Positions 1 through 13,912 of a stretch of DNA of 64,000 nucleotides are shown here, piece after piece (position 1 is the stretch's first letter; each line of letters opens with the position of its first letter). The DNA lies in the NCBI RefSeq assembly GCF_028553785.1, contig NZ_CP067136.1:3098501-3162500 (forward strand), given 5' to 3'. Origin of the DNA: Paracoccus fistulariae. GTDB lineage: Bacteria > Pseudomonadota > Alphaproteobacteria > Rhodobacterales > Rhodobacteraceae. The notes beneath the pieces were generated by a model. That model did not search any database. It had not been told where the DNA came from and saw nothing but the letters and a program-made list of their open reading frames with translations. Made by a program: the position numbers and the translations under genes.

Positions 1-2
1 TT

Positions 3-47
3 CTGGCGGATGAGGACGCGGATACGGATATCGTGGAGCAACCTTAA
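3..47 (+). CDS. C-terminal end of an unidentified upstream gene (partial)
   Basis: An open frame runs in from the left edge and ends at a TAA at 45-47, giving the acidic tail LADEDADTDIVEQP. Too little is present to name the protein. A second frame also stays open across this stretch, so even the reading frame is uncertain. The acidic composition and GC-rich third positions make this frame the more likely one. Confidence 0.3.
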   Translation: MADEDADTDIVEQP

Positions 48-54
48 TTTCGGC

Positions 55-83
55 TTGAACCCGCGCGGAAGCTGCCGTAAGCA
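55..83 (+). promoter_or_regulatory. Candidate promoter for tRNA-Trp
   Basis: TTGAAC at 55-60 and TAAGCA at 78-83 are separated by 17 bp, about 15 bp before the tRNA 5' end. The -35 is good and the -10 weak. The position suits a short-leader tRNA transcript, but there is no other support. Confidence 0.4.
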
Positions 84-98
84 CTCGCCTCACGGCCT

Positions 99-174
99 AG
101 GGGTATAGCTCAGTTGGTAGAGCATCGGTCTCCAAAACCGAGGGTCGTGGGTTCGAGTCCCTCTGCCCCTGCCA
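99..174 (+). tRNA. tRNA-Trp (anticodon CCA)
   Basis: The 76-base cloverleaf has acceptor arms AGGGGTA and TGCCCCT, D-loop bases AGCTCAGTTGGTAGAGC, an anticodon stem TCGGT/ACCGA around the loop CTCCAAA (anticodon CCA), and a GGTTCGAGTCC T-arm. The 3' CCA is encoded. A tRNA-Trp just upstream of secE-nusG is a common arrangement in Alphaproteobacteria. Here a 1.1-kb pyruvyl transferase gene lies between them. Confidence 0.97.
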
Positions 175-425
175 GGTCGTTTGCTTCTCTGCGTCTGTCC
201 GATCTGAGGAACATCTGTCCAGCGATATGATTGTTCCGGTGCAATGCGACAGCAGCCGAAGCCGCCAGTTTTCCCCCGCATATGACACCGATAAGTCGCC
301 CGAAGGCGTCCCGACCAACTTCGCCGCGCTTGAACTTGTGGCCATCCCAAGCTCAGATCGCGCGATCTGCACCGAAATAGCGGGACCGAGGCAACGATCC
401 CGCGCCGCAATTCACGAGGTGATCC

Positions 426-1535
426 ATGGCTGGGTCCGCATATTCAAGACATGACGATGAAGCTGTGATTCCGCGAATTGGAATCACGGGGTCATTGGGC
501 AGAGGGAACTATGGCGACGAGCTTTACATAAAGAATTACGAATATTGGTTCTCTCCCTGGGCAAGGCTGTTCTTCATGGCGGGGTTGCCGCGGCAGCCTT
601 ACCTGTCGGCCCTCAGGAACGAATATGTCGACATGATGGACGCGATTGTCATGGGCGGCGGTGATTTGCTGTGCCCGTATCGCGAGGCGATTGACCGGGA
701 TTTCATCAATCCCGCCTATCTTCGCCGTCCCGTCTATGTGGCGGGGATCGGCGTCGAACGGAACAGGCCGGACATATCGGACAGCGTCGTTCAGCGCTGG
801 TCCGATTTCCTGCGGCATGAGAGCATTCATTTCATTTCCAATCGCGACAGGGGATCTGCGGATTGGCTCAGAGAGCATATCAGGCCACATGTTCCGGTCA
901 GCGATCATCCTGATCTGGTGCTGGCCTTGCCGCTTCCAAAGGCGAAGCCGCCCGAGGGCAAACCCATCGTCGGGCTGGTCACGCGCCATATCAAGCATTC
1001 GAAGGAATACCGGATTCTTGAGAAGGCGTCGGCCTATCTGGCCGATAAGGGCTGGCGGGTGCGGCATGTCATTGGCGGTGTCGGACCGCATGGCGCCAAG
1101 GATTTCGAGAACGCAAAACTTCTGGAGTTTCCCGGGAAGGAAGTGGTTTATACCGAGGATCTTGACGGCATCAGCCGCGCCCTTGGGGAATGCTCGCTTG
1201 TTCTCAGCATGAAGCTGCATACCACGATTGTCGCGGCAATGTATGGCGTGCCGACGATAAGTGTGAACCCGGTCGTCAAGGCAAGAGCCTTCATGGCGGC
1301 AATCGGACGACGTGATCTGGCGGTGCCGTCCATGTCTGATGCGCTGATGGACATTCTGCACGCAGGCATCCCGGCCTCTCCGCTTGACGAGGTCAATAAG
1401 CTGAAACACGAGGCTGCCGTCTTCATGGGCGATCTGAGCAGGCGCATCTGGTCGGACTTCATTCGCTATAATCCGACGGTCGCGCGGCATGTGTCGGCAG
1501 AACCTGCGATCCCGTCGCCACTGGCCTTTTATTAG
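426..1535 (+). CDS. Polysaccharide pyruvyl transferase family protein
   Basis: The 369-residue protein resembles the polysaccharide pyruvyl transferase family, whose members move pyruvate from phosphoenolpyruvate onto sugars of exopolysaccharides or cell-wall polymers. An N-terminal glycine-rich segment (ITGSLGRGNYGDELY, residues about 19-33) and the C-terminal LVLSMKLHTTIVAAMYGVPTISV block are typical of the fold; the latter carries the conserved His of the donor site. No signal peptide is visible, so it is probably cytoplasmic. The start is ATG 426 with GAGGTGAT just upstream. The gene stands alone between tRNA-Trp and secE, away from any visible polysaccharide locus. The acceptor sugar cannot be told. 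A GC-rich hairpin (CCGGGG-CCG-CCCCGG, about 1569-1583) follows the stop but has no T-run. Confidence 0.85.
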   Translation: MAGSAYSRHDDEAVIPRIGITGSLGRGNYGDELYIKNYEYWFSPWARLFFMAGLPRQPYLSALRNEYVDMMDAIVMGGGDLLCPYREAIDRDFINPAYLRRPVYVAGIGVERNRPDISDSVVQRWSDFLRHESIHFISNRDRGSADWLREHIRPHVPVSDHPDLVLALPLPKAKPPEGKPIVGLVTRHIKHSKEYRILEKASAYLADKGWRVRHVIGGVGPHGAKDFENAKLLEFPGKEVVYTEDLDGISRALGECSLVLSMKLHTTIVAAMYGVPTISVNPVVKARAFMAAIGRRDLAVPSMSDALMDILHAGIPASPLDEVNKLKHEAAVFMGDLSRRIWSDFIRYNPTVARHVSAEPAIPSPLAFY

Positions 1536-1589
1536 GCGCTGCGACGCGGGGCTTTCCGGGGCCGCCCCGGCTTAATACATCTGGACGGG

Positions 1590-1618
1590 TTGAAACGGCG
1601 GGCGACAGGCGCTATCTG
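1590..1618 (+). promoter_or_regulatory. Promoter for secE
   Basis: TTGAAA (1590-1595), a 17-bp spacer and TATCTG (1613-1618) precede the AAGGAG ribosome-binding site of secE by a short leader. The good match and the exact spacing suggest secE starts its own transcript rather than depending on read-through from the pyruvyl transferase gene. Confidence 0.6.
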
Positions 1619-1645
1619 AGCCCTGCAAATCCGAAGGAGCCGCAC

Positions 1646-1840
1646 GTGGCTAATCCCGTTCAGTTTATCAATCAGGTCCGCGCCGAAGCCGCCAAGATCA
1701 CCTGGCCGACGCGCAAAGAGGTCATTACGACGACGATCATGGTCTTTATTATGGCGGCGCTGTGCAGCGTGTTCTTTTTCCTGGTGGATCTGGCGATCCG
1801 CTTTGGCATGACCGAGGGACTGCGCCTGATCTCGGGCTGA
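1646..1840 (+). CDS. secE: Preprotein translocase subunit SecE
   Basis: The 64-residue, single-span inner-membrane subunit clamps SecY in the SecYEG translocon. The cytosolic helix FINQVRAEAAKITWPTRKEV (residues 6-25) carries the signature KITWPTRKE, followed by a transmembrane segment at about 27-50. Length matches the short one-span form found in most bacteria. The start is GTG at 1646 with AAGGAG seven bases upstream. nusG follows, but after an unusually long 176-base gap. Confidence 0.97.
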   Translation: MANPVQFINQVRAEAAKITWPTRKEVITTTIMVFIMAALCSVFFFLVDLAIRFGMTEGLRLISG

Positions 1841-1848
1841 ACAAGGGC

Positions 1849-1877
1849 TTGCATTTCAAGGCTTCGGGCGTTATTTG
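1849..1877 (+). promoter_or_regulatory. Possible internal promoter for nusG
   Basis: TTGCAT (1849-1854), a 17-bp spacer and TATTTG (1872-1877) lie just after the secE stop. Both boxes deviate from consensus. The site is proposed mainly because secE and nusG are separated by 176 bases with no visible gene between them. Confidence 0.35.
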
Positions 1878-2016
1878 CGCTCGACTGTCCGGCAAACGGC
1901 GTGCATCGGATCCGCATGCGCGCCGCTTTCAATTTCGCCGGGCGATTTTGAATCCAAGGGGTTAACCGCCATCTGGGCGATTCTCTCCCGTATGATGAAC
2001 AGGGGTCTGTCGGAAC

Positions 2017-2553
2017 ATGGCAAAGCGTTGGTATTCGGTCAGCGTCCTGTCGAACTTCGAAAAGAAGGTCGCCGAGGCGATTCGTCAGGCAGTGGCTGAA
2101 AAAGGTCTGGAAGAGCAGATCGACGAAGTGCTGGTCCCGACCGAAGAGGTGATCGAGATTCGGCGCGGCAAGAAGGTGACCTCGGAACGTCGCTTCATGC
2201 CGGGCTATGTGCTGGTCCATATGGACATGTCGGACCGCACCTATCACCTGGTCAATTCGATCAACCGCGTGACGGGTTTTCTGGGCGCGCAGGGCAAGCC
2301 GATGCCGATGCGCGACGATGAAGTCAACGCGATGCTGAACCGCACGGGCGAGGGCGAGGCCGCTGCGCCGCGCAACCTGATCCGCTTTGATGTGGGTGAG
2401 AAGGTGAACGTGACCGATGGGCCGTTTGAGGGCTTCTCGGGCATGGTGGAAGAGGTCGACGAAGTCGCGGCCCGCATCAAGGTCACCGTCTCGATCTTTG
2501 GTCGGCCCACGCCGGTCGAACTGGAATTCACGCAGGTCTCCAAGACCGCGTGA
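2017..2553 (+). CDS. nusG: Transcription termination/antitermination factor NusG
   Basis: The 178-residue NusG binds the RNA polymerase clamp helices and couples transcription to Rho and the ribosome. The N-terminal NGN domain (about 1-115) starts MAKRWYSVSVLSNFEKKV and holds the ERRFMPGYVLVHM segment. The C-terminal KOW domain (about 125-178) reads FDVGEKVNVTDGPFEGFSGM, the canonical KOW hairpin. Length is normal. ATG 2017 follows a purine-rich stretch. The gene leads into rplK after 86 bases. Confidence 0.98.
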   Translation: MAKRWYSVSVLSNFEKKVAEAIRQAVAEKGLEEQIDEVLVPTEEVIEIRRGKKVTSERRFMPGYVLVHMDMSDRTYHLVNSINRVTGFLGAQGKPMPMRDDEVNAMLNRTGEGEAAAPRNLIRFDVGEKVNVTDGPFEGFSGMVEEVDEVAARIKVTVSIFGRPTPVELEFTQVSKTA

Positions 2554-2639
2554 TTGGTCGCGGGAGACGTCGTCTGGTCAAGCCGGCGTCGGACCGCTAA
2601 GTCTGCCCCATGGGGGCGTGATGATAAGGAGAAGGCCAG

Positions 2640-3092
2640 ATGGCCAAGAAAGTCGTCGGGCAGCTGAAGCTGCAAATCAAGGCGGGTCAGGCGAACCCGT
2701 CCCCGCCCGTTGGTCCCGCACTGGGTCAGCGCGGCATCAACATCATGGAATTCTGCAAGGCGTTCAACGCCAAGACGCAGGAAATGGAACAGGGTGCCCC
2801 CGTTCCGGTCGTGATCACCTATTACGCCGATAAGTCGTTCACCTTTGAAACGAAGACGCCCCCGGCCTCGTTCCTGCTGAAAAAGGCGGCTGGCCTGAAG
2901 CCGGTCGGCAAGCGGAACCGTTCGAAGGGTTCGGAAAAGCCGGGTCGCGCGACCGCAGGTTACGTCACCGTCAAGCAGGTGCGCGAGATCGCTGAAGCCA
3001 AGATGAAAGACCTGTCGGCCAATGACGTCGATCAGGCCATGAAGATCATCCTGGGTTCGGCCCGCTCGATCGGTATCGAGGTGAAAGGCTAA
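2640..3092 (+). CDS. rplK: 50S ribosomal protein L11
   Basis: The 150-residue L11 belongs to the GTPase-associated centre on 23S rRNA. The N-terminal domain holds the proline-rich [20 protein letters not shown] segment (about 19-38), the thiostrepton-facing region. The C-terminal RNA-binding domain contains the conserved [10 protein letters not shown] end. It is a few residues longer than the roughly 142 of Escherichia coli, in a loop near residue 100, as in relatives. ATG 2640 has AAGGAGAAGG upstream. rplA starts three bases after the stop, so translation is probably coupled. Confidence 0.98.
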   Translation: MAKKVVGQLKLQIKAGQANPSPPVGPALGQRGINIMEFCKAFNAKTQEMEQGAPVPVVITYYADKSFTFETKTPPASFLLKKAAGLKPVGKRNRSKGSEKPGRATAGYVTVKQVREIAEAKMKDLSANDVDQAMKIILGSARSIGIEVKG

Positions 3093-3095
3093 GCC

Positions 3096-3794
3096 ATGGC
3101 AAAGATTGCAAAGAAAAAAGCCGCGGCCCGCGCCGCCTTTGAGGGCAAGTCCAACCTGACCGTGGAAGATGCGGTCAAGCTGGTCAAGGACACCGCCTCG
3201 GCGAAATTCGACGAGACCGTCGAAATCGCCCTGAACCTGGGCGTTGACCCGCGTCACGCGGACCAGATGGTTCGTGGCGTCGTGACCCTGCCTGCCGGTA
3301 CGGGTAAGGACGTCCGCGTCGCCGTGTTCGCCCGTGGCCCCAAGGCTGACGAAGCCAAGGAAGCCGGTGCAGAAGTCGTCGGCGCCGAGGATCTGGTGGA
3401 ATCCATCCAGGGCGGCAAGATCGACTTCGATCGCGTCATCGCCACCCCCGACATGATGCCGCTGGTCGGTCGTCTGGGCAAGGTGCTGGGTCCGCGTAAC
3501 CTGATGCCGAACCCCAAGGTCGGCACGGTGACCGTGGATGTCGCCAATGCCGTCAAGGCAGCCAAGGGCGGCGAAGTCCAGTTCAAGGCCGAAAAGGCCG
3601 GTGTCGTGCATGCCGGGATCGGCAAGGTGTCCTTTGACGCCGACAAGCTGGCCCAGAACCTGCGCGCCTTCGTCGATGCCGTGAACAAGGCGAAGCCCAG
3701 CGGCGCGAAAGGGACCTATATGAAAAAGGTCTCGATCAGCTCGACCATGGGTCCGGGCGTGTCGGTTGACGTGGTTTCGGCCGCCGCCAACTAA
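3096..3794 (+). CDS. rplA: 50S ribosomal protein L1
   Basis: The 232-residue L1 forms the mobile stalk near the E site and in many bacteria represses its own L11-L1 mRNA. The family block [20 protein letters not shown] (about 127-146) and the closing [16 protein letters not shown] are present, and length is standard. It sits in a two-gene unit with rplK and is followed by a strong terminator at 3830-3860, which separates it from rplJ-rplL. Confidence 0.98.
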   Translation: MAKIAKKKAAARAAFEGKSNLTVEDAVKLVKDTASAKFDETVEIALNLGVDPRHADQMVRGVVTLPAGTGKDVRVAVFARGPKADEAKEAGAEVVGAEDLVESIQGGKIDFDRVIATPDMMPLVGRLGKVLGPRNLMPNPKVGTVTVDVANAVKAAKGGEVQFKAEKAGVVHAGIGKVSFDADKLAQNLRAFVDAVNKAKPSGAKGTYMKKVSISSTMGPGVSVDVVSAAAN

Positions 3795-3829
3795 GATCGC
3801 GGCCCGAACAGGGCGATTTTGAAATTCGG

Positions 3830-3860
3830 AACAGGCGGGCCGTCGCGGCCCGCCTGTTTT
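3830..3860 (+). terminator. Intrinsic terminator after rplA
   Basis: The perfect 13-bp stem AACAGGCGGGCCG / CGGCCCGCCTGTT closes a TCG loop and runs into TTTTCGTTTGTTT. It ends the rplK-rplA transcript 36 bases past the rplA stop. Confidence 0.85.
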
Positions 3861-3863
3861 CGT

Positions 3864-3892
3864 TTGTTTGGATCGGGTTGTCGGGTTATACT
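3864..3892 (+). promoter_or_regulatory. Promoter for rplJ-rplL
   Basis: TTGTTT (3864-3869), 17 bp and TATACT (3887-3892) lie directly behind the rplA terminator and partly use its T-rich tail. This would give a 5' leader of about 295 bases on the rplJ transcript, in line with L10 operons, which are usually controlled through a long leader. Confidence 0.5.
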
Positions 3893-4193
3893 CGGCGGGC
3901 AATTCCTGCATGTCGCGGCCGATTGGCCTCTGCGCGAAATTAACGCTTCACATCCCGCCCAAACATGTTTAAAGAAACGCCTCGCTGCGCGCGCGGATGC
4001 GAATCTGCGCGTGTGTCGATTCGTCCGAGACGGTGGGTGCTGGTTTACCAGCTTAATTTCCTGCCTGAGATGGGAACAAGCATTTTTCCGAAGGCATGGC
4101 CTTTGGGCGGTCTTGTCCCTTGCGGACTCGGCCCGGTTTTTTATGCCGGGAAAAGTGAGAGCCGGGGGGAAACCCCCAACTTGGAGTGAAACC
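3893..4193 (+). promoter_or_regulatory. rplJ 5' leader, probable L10(L12) autoregulatory region
   Basis: Three hundred bases without a plausible gene precede rplJ. The last part is rich in G/C runs and A-rich bulges (about 4100-4190: a C-rich/G-rich pair before a T6 run at 4137-4142, then GGGGGG/CCCCC near 4164-4176 just ahead of the ribosome-binding site). In other bacteria the L10-L12 complex binds such a leader to repress translation. That role here is inferred from position and shape only. Confidence 0.4.
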
Positions 4194-4709
4194 GTGGATA
4201 GAGCACAAAAAGAACAGGTGGTCGAGGAACTCGGCCAGATCTTTGAAAGCTCTGGCGTCGTGGTGGTTGCCCACTACGAAGGGATGACGGTTGCACATAT
4301 GCAGGACCTCCGCTCGCGCATGCGCGAAGCCGGCGGTTCGGTTCGCGTTGCCAAGAACAAGCTCGCCAAGATCGCCCTGGAAGGTAAGGCCTGCGCAAGC
4401 ATCGCCGATTATCTGACGGGCATGACCGTGATTTCCTATTCGGAAGATCCGACCGCTGCGGCCCGGATCGCCGACAAATACGCCAAGGATAACGCCAAGT
4501 TCGTTATTCTGGGCGGTGCAATGGGTGACACGGCTCTGGATCCGGCCGGTGTGAAAGCCGTCGCCTCGATGCCGTCGCGTGAAGAGCTTATCGCTTCGAT
4601 CGCTGGCTGCCTGGGCGCGCCTGCTTCGAACATCGCTGGTGCCATTGGCGCGCCTGCTTCGAACATCGCGGGCATCCTCAGCACTCTGGAAGAGCGCGAG
4701 GCTGCGTAA
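4194..4709 (+). CDS. rplJ: 50S ribosomal protein L10
   Basis: The 171-residue L10 anchors L7/L12 dimers to form the ribosomal stalk. The N-terminal rRNA-binding part reads [20 protein letters not shown], and the C-terminal helix ends [19 protein letters not shown], where L12 dimers dock. The start is GTG 4194 with TTGGAG upstream. The frame is open much further upstream, but that part has no L10 similarity and lies in the leader. Near the C-terminus a GAPASNIAG unit is repeated in tandem, with 23 identical bases per copy. Confidence 0.97.
   Translation: MDRAQKEQVVEELGQIFESSGVVVVAHYEGMTVAHMQDLRSRMREAGGSVRVAKNKLAKIALEGKACASIADYLTGMTVISYSEDPTAAARIADKYAKDNAKFVILGGAMGDTALDPAGVKAVASMPSREELIASIAGCLGAPASNIAGAIGAPASNIAGILSTLEEREAA
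4614..4669 (+). repeat. In-frame tandem repeat in rplJ
   Basis: Bases 4614-4636 and 4647-4669 are identical over 23 positions with a period of 33, encoding GAPASNIAG twice. The doubled motif is common in alphaproteobacterial L10 proteins. The base-level identity suggests homogenisation within this gene. Confidence 0.8.
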
Positions 4710-4774
4710 CGCAACCCTTTCCTGACGAGTGGTTGAAAACCCGACGTTGGAACACTAACTGAGAGAACGGAAAA

Positions 4775-5149
4775 ATGGCTGATCTGAAAAAACTCGCCGA
4801 AGAAATCGTGGGCCTGACCCTGCTGGAAGCCCAGGAACTGAAAACCATCCTGAAAGACGAATACGGCATCGAGCCGGCCGCTGGCGGCGCCGTCATGATG
4901 GCTGGTCCTGCTGCTGGTGGCGAAGCCGCCGCTGAAGAAAAGACCGAATTCGACGTCGTTCTGACCGAAGCCGGCGCGAACAAGATCAACGTGATCAAGG
5001 AAGTTCGCGGCATCACCGGTCTGGGCCTGAAAGAAGCCAAGGACCTGGTCGAAGCTGGCGGCAAGGTGAAAGAAGGCGTTTCCAAAGCTGAAGCCGAGGA
5101 AATGAAGAAGAAGCTCGAAGAGGCTGGCGCCAAGGTCGAGCTGAAGTAA
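4775..5149 (+). CDS. rplL: 50S ribosomal protein L7/L12
   Basis: The 124-residue acidic stalk protein recruits translational GTPases. The dimerisation domain spans residues 1-32, an Ala/Gly/Met hinge about 34-54, and the globular C-terminal domain about 56-124 with the factor-binding [20 protein letters not shown] segment. Length is standard. ATG 4775 has GAGAACGGAAAA upstream. A strong hairpin lies between this gene and rpoB. Confidence 0.98.
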   Translation: MADLKKLAEEIVGLTLLEAQELKTILKDEYGIEPAAGGAVMMAGPAAGGEAAAEEKTEFDVVLTEAGANKINVIKEVRGITGLGLKEAKDLVEAGGKVKEGVSKAEAEEMKKKLEEAGAKVELK

Positions 5150-5174
5150 TCGACCGCATGGTTGATTGATTTTA

Positions 5175-5205
5175 GGCAGGGTCCGGGTATTTCCCGGTCC
5201 CTGCC
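5175..5205 (+). terminator. Hairpin between rplL and rpoB (attenuator or processing site)
   Basis: The stem GGCAGGG-T-CCGGG / CCCGG-T-CCCTGCC, 12 pairs around one T-T mismatch, lies 25 bases after the rplL stop and has no T-run behind it. In E. coli the same gap holds a partial terminator and an RNase III site that reduce rpoBC expression relative to ribosomal genes. A matching role here is inferred. Confidence 0.55.
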
Positions 5206-5379
5206 GAACCTGTCTTGAAGGGCGGTCTGCGATCAGACTTTCCTTCAGGGCATGTTCGAGGTTCGGGAGCTGCACGGTGGGACGGGCGGCAAGTATGGAA
5301 CCTCACCCCTGCATTCGTAGCCTGCGTTCCGGGGGCCCCGACCCGGAATGTGCGCGAAGACGAAAGGTGACTAGACCCC

Positions 5380-9525
<4,146 letters not shown>

Positions 9526-9577
9526 GGGCCGCGGCCCTTACCCCATTCATCCCCGTACCCTTCATTAGGAATTGAGA

Positions 9578-12500
9578 ATGAACCAGGAAATCGCCACCAA
9601 TCCCCTGAACCCGCTGGCTCCGCCGCGGCAGTTCGACGAAATCAAGATCTCGCTGGCCTCGCCGGAAGAAATTCTGGCCTGGTCCTTTGGCGAGGTGAAG
9701 AAACCCGAAACCATCAACTACCGCACGTTCAAGCCCGAGCGTGACGGGTTGTTCTGCGCGCGCATCTTTGGTCCGATCAAGGATTACGAATGTCTGTGCG
9801 GCAAGTACAAGCGGATGAAATATCGCGGCCTCGTCTGCGAAAAATGCGGTGTGGAAGTCACGCTGCAAAAGGTTCGCCGCGAGCGGATGGGCCATATCGA
9901 ACTGGCCGCGCCTGTCGCCCATATCTGGTTCCTGAAGTCGCTGCCCTCGCGCATCGGCCTGATGCTGGATATGACGCTGCGCGATCTGGAGCGGATCCTC
10001 TATTTCGAAAACTACGTCGTGATTGAGCCGGGTCTGACCGACCTGACCTATGGCCAGTTGCTGAGCGAAGAGGAATATCTGGACGCGCAGGACAACTATG
10101 GCGCTGACGCCTTCCAGGCCGATATCGGCGCCGAGGCGATCCGCGTCATGCTGGCCAATATCGATCTGGAAGCGACGGCAGAACAGCTGCGCGAAGATCT
10201 GAAAGAGGCGACGGGCGAACTGAAGCCGAAGAAGATCATCAAGCGCCTGAAGATCGTGGAAAGCTTCCTGGAATCCGGCAACCGTCCTGAATGGATGGTG
10301 CTGACCGTGATCCCGGTCATTCCGCCGGAACTGCGCCCGCTGGTGCCGCTGGATGGCGGCCGCTTTGCGACGTCGGACCTGAATGACCTTTATCGCCGCG
10401 TCATCAACCGCAACAACCGCCTGAAGCGCCTGATCGAGCTGCGCGCGCCTGATATCATCGTGCGCAACGAAAAGCGGATGCTGCAGGAATCGGTCGATGC
10501 GCTGTTCGACAATGGCCGTCGTGGCCGCGTGATCACGGGCAACAACCGTCGCCCGCTGAAATCGCTGTCGGATATGCTGAAAGGTAAGCAGGGTCGCTTC
10601 CGTCAGAACCTTCTGGGGAAACGTGTCGACTTCTCGGGCCGTTCGGTCATCGTGACCGGCCCGGAACTGAAGCTGCACCAGTGTGGTCTGCCCAAGAAGA
10701 TGGCCTTGGAGCTGTTCAAGCCCTTCATCTATTCGCGTCTGGAGGCCAAGGGCCTGTCCAGCACCGTGAAGCAGGCCAAGAAGCTGGTCGAGAAAGAGCG
10801 CCCCGAAGTCTGGGACATTCTGGACGAGGTCATTCGTGAGCATCCGGTTCTTCTGAACCGTGCGCCCACGCTGCACCGTCTGGGCATCCAGGCGTTTGAG
10901 CCGATCCTGATCGAAGGCAAGGCCATCCAGCTGCACCCGCTGGTCTGTTCCGCCTTCAACGCCGATTTCGACGGCGACCAGATGGCCGTGCACGTCCCGC
11001 TGTCGCTGGAAGCGCAGCTGGAAGCGCGCGTGCTGATGATGTCGACCAACAACGTGCTGTCGCCCGCCAACGGCGCGCCGATCATCGTGCCTTCGCAGGA
11101 CATGGTTCTGGGTCTGTATTACACGACCATGATGCGCGAAGGCATGAAGGGCGAAGGCATGGCATTCGCCAATGTCGAAGAGGTCGAGCACGCACTGGCC
11201 TCGGGTCAGGTGCATCTGCATGCCAAGATCACTGCGCGCATCAAGCAGATCGACGACAATGGCAACGAAGTGCAGCAGCGCTTTGAAACCACGCCGGGCC
11301 GGATCCGTCTGGGCAGCCTGCTGCCGCTGAATGCGAAGGCGCCCTTCGAACTGGTGAACCGCCTGCTGCGCAAGAAGGACGTGCAGCACGTCATCGACAC
11401 GGTGTATCGCTACTGCGGCCAGAAAGAAGCCGTGATCTTCTCGGACAAGATCATGGGTCTGGGCTTCCGTGAGGCATTCCGCGCGGGCATCAGCTTCGGC
11501 AAGGACGACATGGTGGTGCCGGACAACAAATGGTCCATCGTGGAAGAAGTGCAGGAGCAGGTGAAAGAGTTCGAACAGCAATATCTGGACGGTCTCATCA
11601 CCCAGGGCGAGAAGTACAACAAGGTCGTCGATGCCTGGTCGAAATGTAACGACCGCGTCACCGAGGCCATGATGGCCACCATCGCCGCCACCCGCAAGGA
11701 TGACGACGGTGCCGAGATGGAGCCGAACTCGGTCTATATGATGGCCCATTCCGGTGCGCGTGGTTCGACCAACCAGATGAAACAGCTGGGCGGCATGCGC
11801 GGCCTGATGGCCAAGCCGAATGGCGAGATCATCGAGACGCCGATCATCTCGAACTTCAAGGAAGGTCTGACCGTTCTTGAATACTTCAACTCGACCCACG
11901 GTGCCCGGAAGGGTCTGTCGGATACGGCGTTGAAGACGGCGAACTCGGGCTATCTGACCCGTCGTCTGGTCGATGTGGCGCAGGATTGCATCATTCGCGA
12001 GCATGACTGCGGCACCGAACAGTCCATCACGGCTTCGGCTGCGATCAACGATGGCGAAGTTATCTCTCCGCTGAGCGAGCGTATCCTGGGCCGCACGGCT
12101 GCAGAAGACGTGCTGGTGCCGGGCAGCGATGAGATCATCCTGCGCAAGGGTGAACTGATTGACGAGCGCAAGGCAGACGCGGTCGAGCAGGCCGGCGTGC
12201 AGAATGTGCGGATCCGCTCGGCTCTGACCTGCGAGTCCGAGGATGGCGTCTGCGCGCTGTGCTATGGCCGCGATCTGGCCCGTGGCACGCTGGTGAATAT
12301 CGGTGAAGCTGTCGGCATCATCGCCGCCCAGTCCATCGGTGAGCCGGGCACACAGCTGACGATGCGGACCTTCCACATCGGCGGGATCGCCCAGGGTGGC
12401 CAGCAGTCCTTCCAGGCTGCGGCACAAGAGGGCACCGTGCAGTTCCGCAACGAAAGCACGCTGACCAACGCCAATGGCGAGCAGGTCGTGATGTCGCGCA

Positions 12501-13810
12501 ACATGCAGCTGGTCATCATCGATGATCAGGGGCAGGAACGCGCCAGCCACAAGCTGTTCTACGGCAGCAAGCTGTTCGTGAAGGAAGGCGAGCGTGTCAT
12601 CCGCGGTGCCAAGCTGTACGAATGGGACCCCTATACCCTGCCGATCATCGCGGAAAAGGGCGGCGTGGCGAAATTCGTCGATCTTCTTTCGGGCCTCTCG
12701 GTCCGCGATGAGACGGACGAAGCAACCGGCATGACGCAGAAGATCGTGACCGACTGGCGCTCGGCGCCGAAAGGGAACGACCTGAAGCCCGAGATCATCA
12801 TCATGGATGAGAACGGAGAGCCGGTTCGCAACGAACAGGGCAACCCGGTCAGCTATCCGATGTCGGTGGATGCCATCCTGTCGATCGACGATGGTCAGGA
12901 GATCCGTCCGGGTGATGTCGTCGCGCGTATCCCGCGCGAAGGTGCCCGCACCAAGGACATCACCGGTGGTCTGCCGCGCGTGGCCGAACTGTTCGAAGCC
13001 CGTCGCCCCAAGGATCACGCGATCATCGCCGAAATCGATGGTTACGTGCGCTTTGGCAAGGACTACAAGAACAAGCGCCGCATCGCGATCGAGCCGTCGG
13101 AAGAGGGCCGCGATCCCGTCGAATACATGGTGCCGAAAGGCAAGCACATCCCGGTGCAGGAAGGCGACTTCGTGCAGAAGGGTGACTATATCATGGACGG
13201 GAACCCGGCACCGCATGACATTCTGCGCATCATGGGGATCGAGGCCTTGGCCGATTACCTCATCGACGAAGTGCAGGACGTTTACCGGCTGCAGGGTGTG
13301 AAGATCAACGACAAGCACATCGAGGTGATCGTGCGGCAGATGCTGCAGAAGATCGAGATCCTCGACAGCGGTGATACCACGCTGCTGAAAGGTGAGCATG
13401 TCGAGCGCGACGAGTTCGAGGAAGAGAACGCCAAGATCGAAGCCAAGGGCGGCCGTCCGGCCGTGGGCGAGCCGGTGCTGCTGGGCATCACCAAGGCATC
13501 GCTGCAGACCCGCAGCTTCATCTCGGCCGCGTCGTTCCAGGAAACGACCCGCGTGCTGACCGAGGCTGCCGTTCAGGGCAAGCGCGACAAGCTGATCGGC
13601 CTGAAAGAGAACGTCATCGTGGGTCGTCTGATCCCGGCTGGTACGGGTGGCGCGACCGCCCGCGTCCGCCGCATCGCGACCGAGCGCGACAATGTCGTGA
13701 TCGAAGCACGCCGCGCCGAGGCCGAGGCTGCCGCGGCGCTGGCGGCTCCGGCTGCGGAAGAGATCGTCGAAGCCGATTTCGTGGAAGTCCCCGAAAACAG
13801 CGACGATTGA
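9578..13810 (+). CDS. rpoC: DNA-directed RNA polymerase subunit beta'
   Basis: The 1410-residue beta' subunit has its first zinc site at C72, C74, C87 and C90. The catalytic NADFDGDQM spans residues 461-469, with D463, D465 and D467 holding the magnesium. A second zinc cluster is near residues 811-894 (EHDCGTEQ and [11 protein letters not shown]). The start is ATG 9578 with AGGA seven bases upstream; an in-frame TTG at 9572 is less likely. The tail is rich in Ala and Glu. A strong terminator follows within 50 bases, ending the secE/rpo cluster. Confidence 0.99.
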   Translation: MNQEIATNPLNPLAPPRQFDEIKISLASPEEILAWSFGEVKKPETINYRTFKPERDGLFCARIFGPIKDYECLCGKYKRMKYRGLVCEKCGVEVTLQKVRRERMGHIELAAPVAHIWFLKSLPSRIGLMLDMTLRDLERILYFENYVVIEPGLTDLTYGQLLSEEEYLDAQDNYGADAFQADIGAEAIRVMLANIDLEATAEQLREDLKEATGELKPKKIIKRLKIVESFLESGNRPEWMVLTVIPVIPPELRPLVPLDGGRFATSDLNDLYRRVINRNNRLKRLIELRAPDIIVRNEKRMLQESVDALFDNGRRGRVITGNNRRPLKSLSDMLKGKQGRFRQNLLGKRVDFSGRSVIVTGPELKLHQCGLPKKMALELFKPFIYSRLEAKGLSSTVKQAKKLVEKERPEVWDILDEVIREHPVLLNRAPTLHRLGIQAFEPILIEGKAIQLHPLVCSAFNADFDGDQMAVHVPLSLEAQLEARVLMMSTNNVLSPANGAPIIVPSQDMVLGLYYTTMMREGMKGEGMAFANVEEVEHALASGQVHLHAKITARIKQIDDNGNEVQQRFETTPGRIRLGSLLPLNAKAPFELVNRLLRKKDVQHVIDTVYRYCGQKEAVIFSDKIMGLGFREAFRAGISFGKDDMVVPDNKWSIVEEVQEQVKEFEQQYLDGLITQGEKYNKVVDAWSKCNDRVTEAMMATIAATRKDDDGAEMEPNSVYMMAHSGARGSTNQMKQLGGMRGLMAKPNGEIIETPIISNFKEGLTVLEYFNSTHGARKGLSDTALKTANSGYLTRRLVDVAQDCIIREHDCGTEQSITASAAINDGEVISPLSERILGRTAAEDVLVPGSDEIILRKGELIDERKADAVEQAGVQNVRIRSALTCESEDGVCALCYGRDLARGTLVNIGEAVGIIAAQSIGEPGTQLTMRTFHIGGIAQGGQQSFQAAAQEGTVQFRNESTLTNANGEQVVMSRNMQLVIIDDQGQERASHKLFYGSKLFVKEGERVIRGAKLYEWDPYTLPIIAEKGGVAKFVDLLSGLSVRDETDEATGMTQKIVTDWRSAPKGNDLKPEIIIMDENGEPVRNEQGNPVSYPMSVDAILSIDDGQEIRPGDVVARIPREGARTKDITGGLPRVAELFEARRPKDHAIIAEIDGYVRFGKDYKNKRRIAIEPSEEGRDPVEYMVPKGKHIPVQEGDFVQKGDYIMDGNPAPHDILRIMGIEALADYLIDEVQDVYRLQGVKINDKHIEVIVRQMLQKIEILDSGDTTLLKGEHVERDEFEEENAKIEAKGGRPAVGEPVLLGITKASLQTRSFISAASFQETTRVLTEAAVQGKRDKLIGLKENVIVGRLIPAGTGGATARVRRIATERDNVVIEARRAEAEAAAALAAPAAEEIVEADFVEVPENSDD

Positions 13811-13830
13811 TCGTCTCAGATAATGACAGA

Positions 13831-13858
13831 AAGGCCCGGCGTCTGCCGGGCCTTTTCC
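13831..13858 (+). terminator. Intrinsic terminator after rpoC
   Basis: The stem AAGGCCCGGC / GCCGGGCCTT around GTCT runs into TTTTCCTTT, 20 bases after the rpoC stop. It is a clear Rho-independent terminator. Confidence 0.88.
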
Positions 13859-13912
13859 TTTGGTCACTTGTTGTTCTATGGTTGCGGGCGCAACGGCTGC
13901 CCATGACCCGCG

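Noticed and set aside
3819..4193. In-frame upstream extension of rplJ
   Set aside because: It overlaps the rplA terminator and the rplJ promoter, has no L10 similarity, and GTG 4194 has a proper ribosome-binding site.
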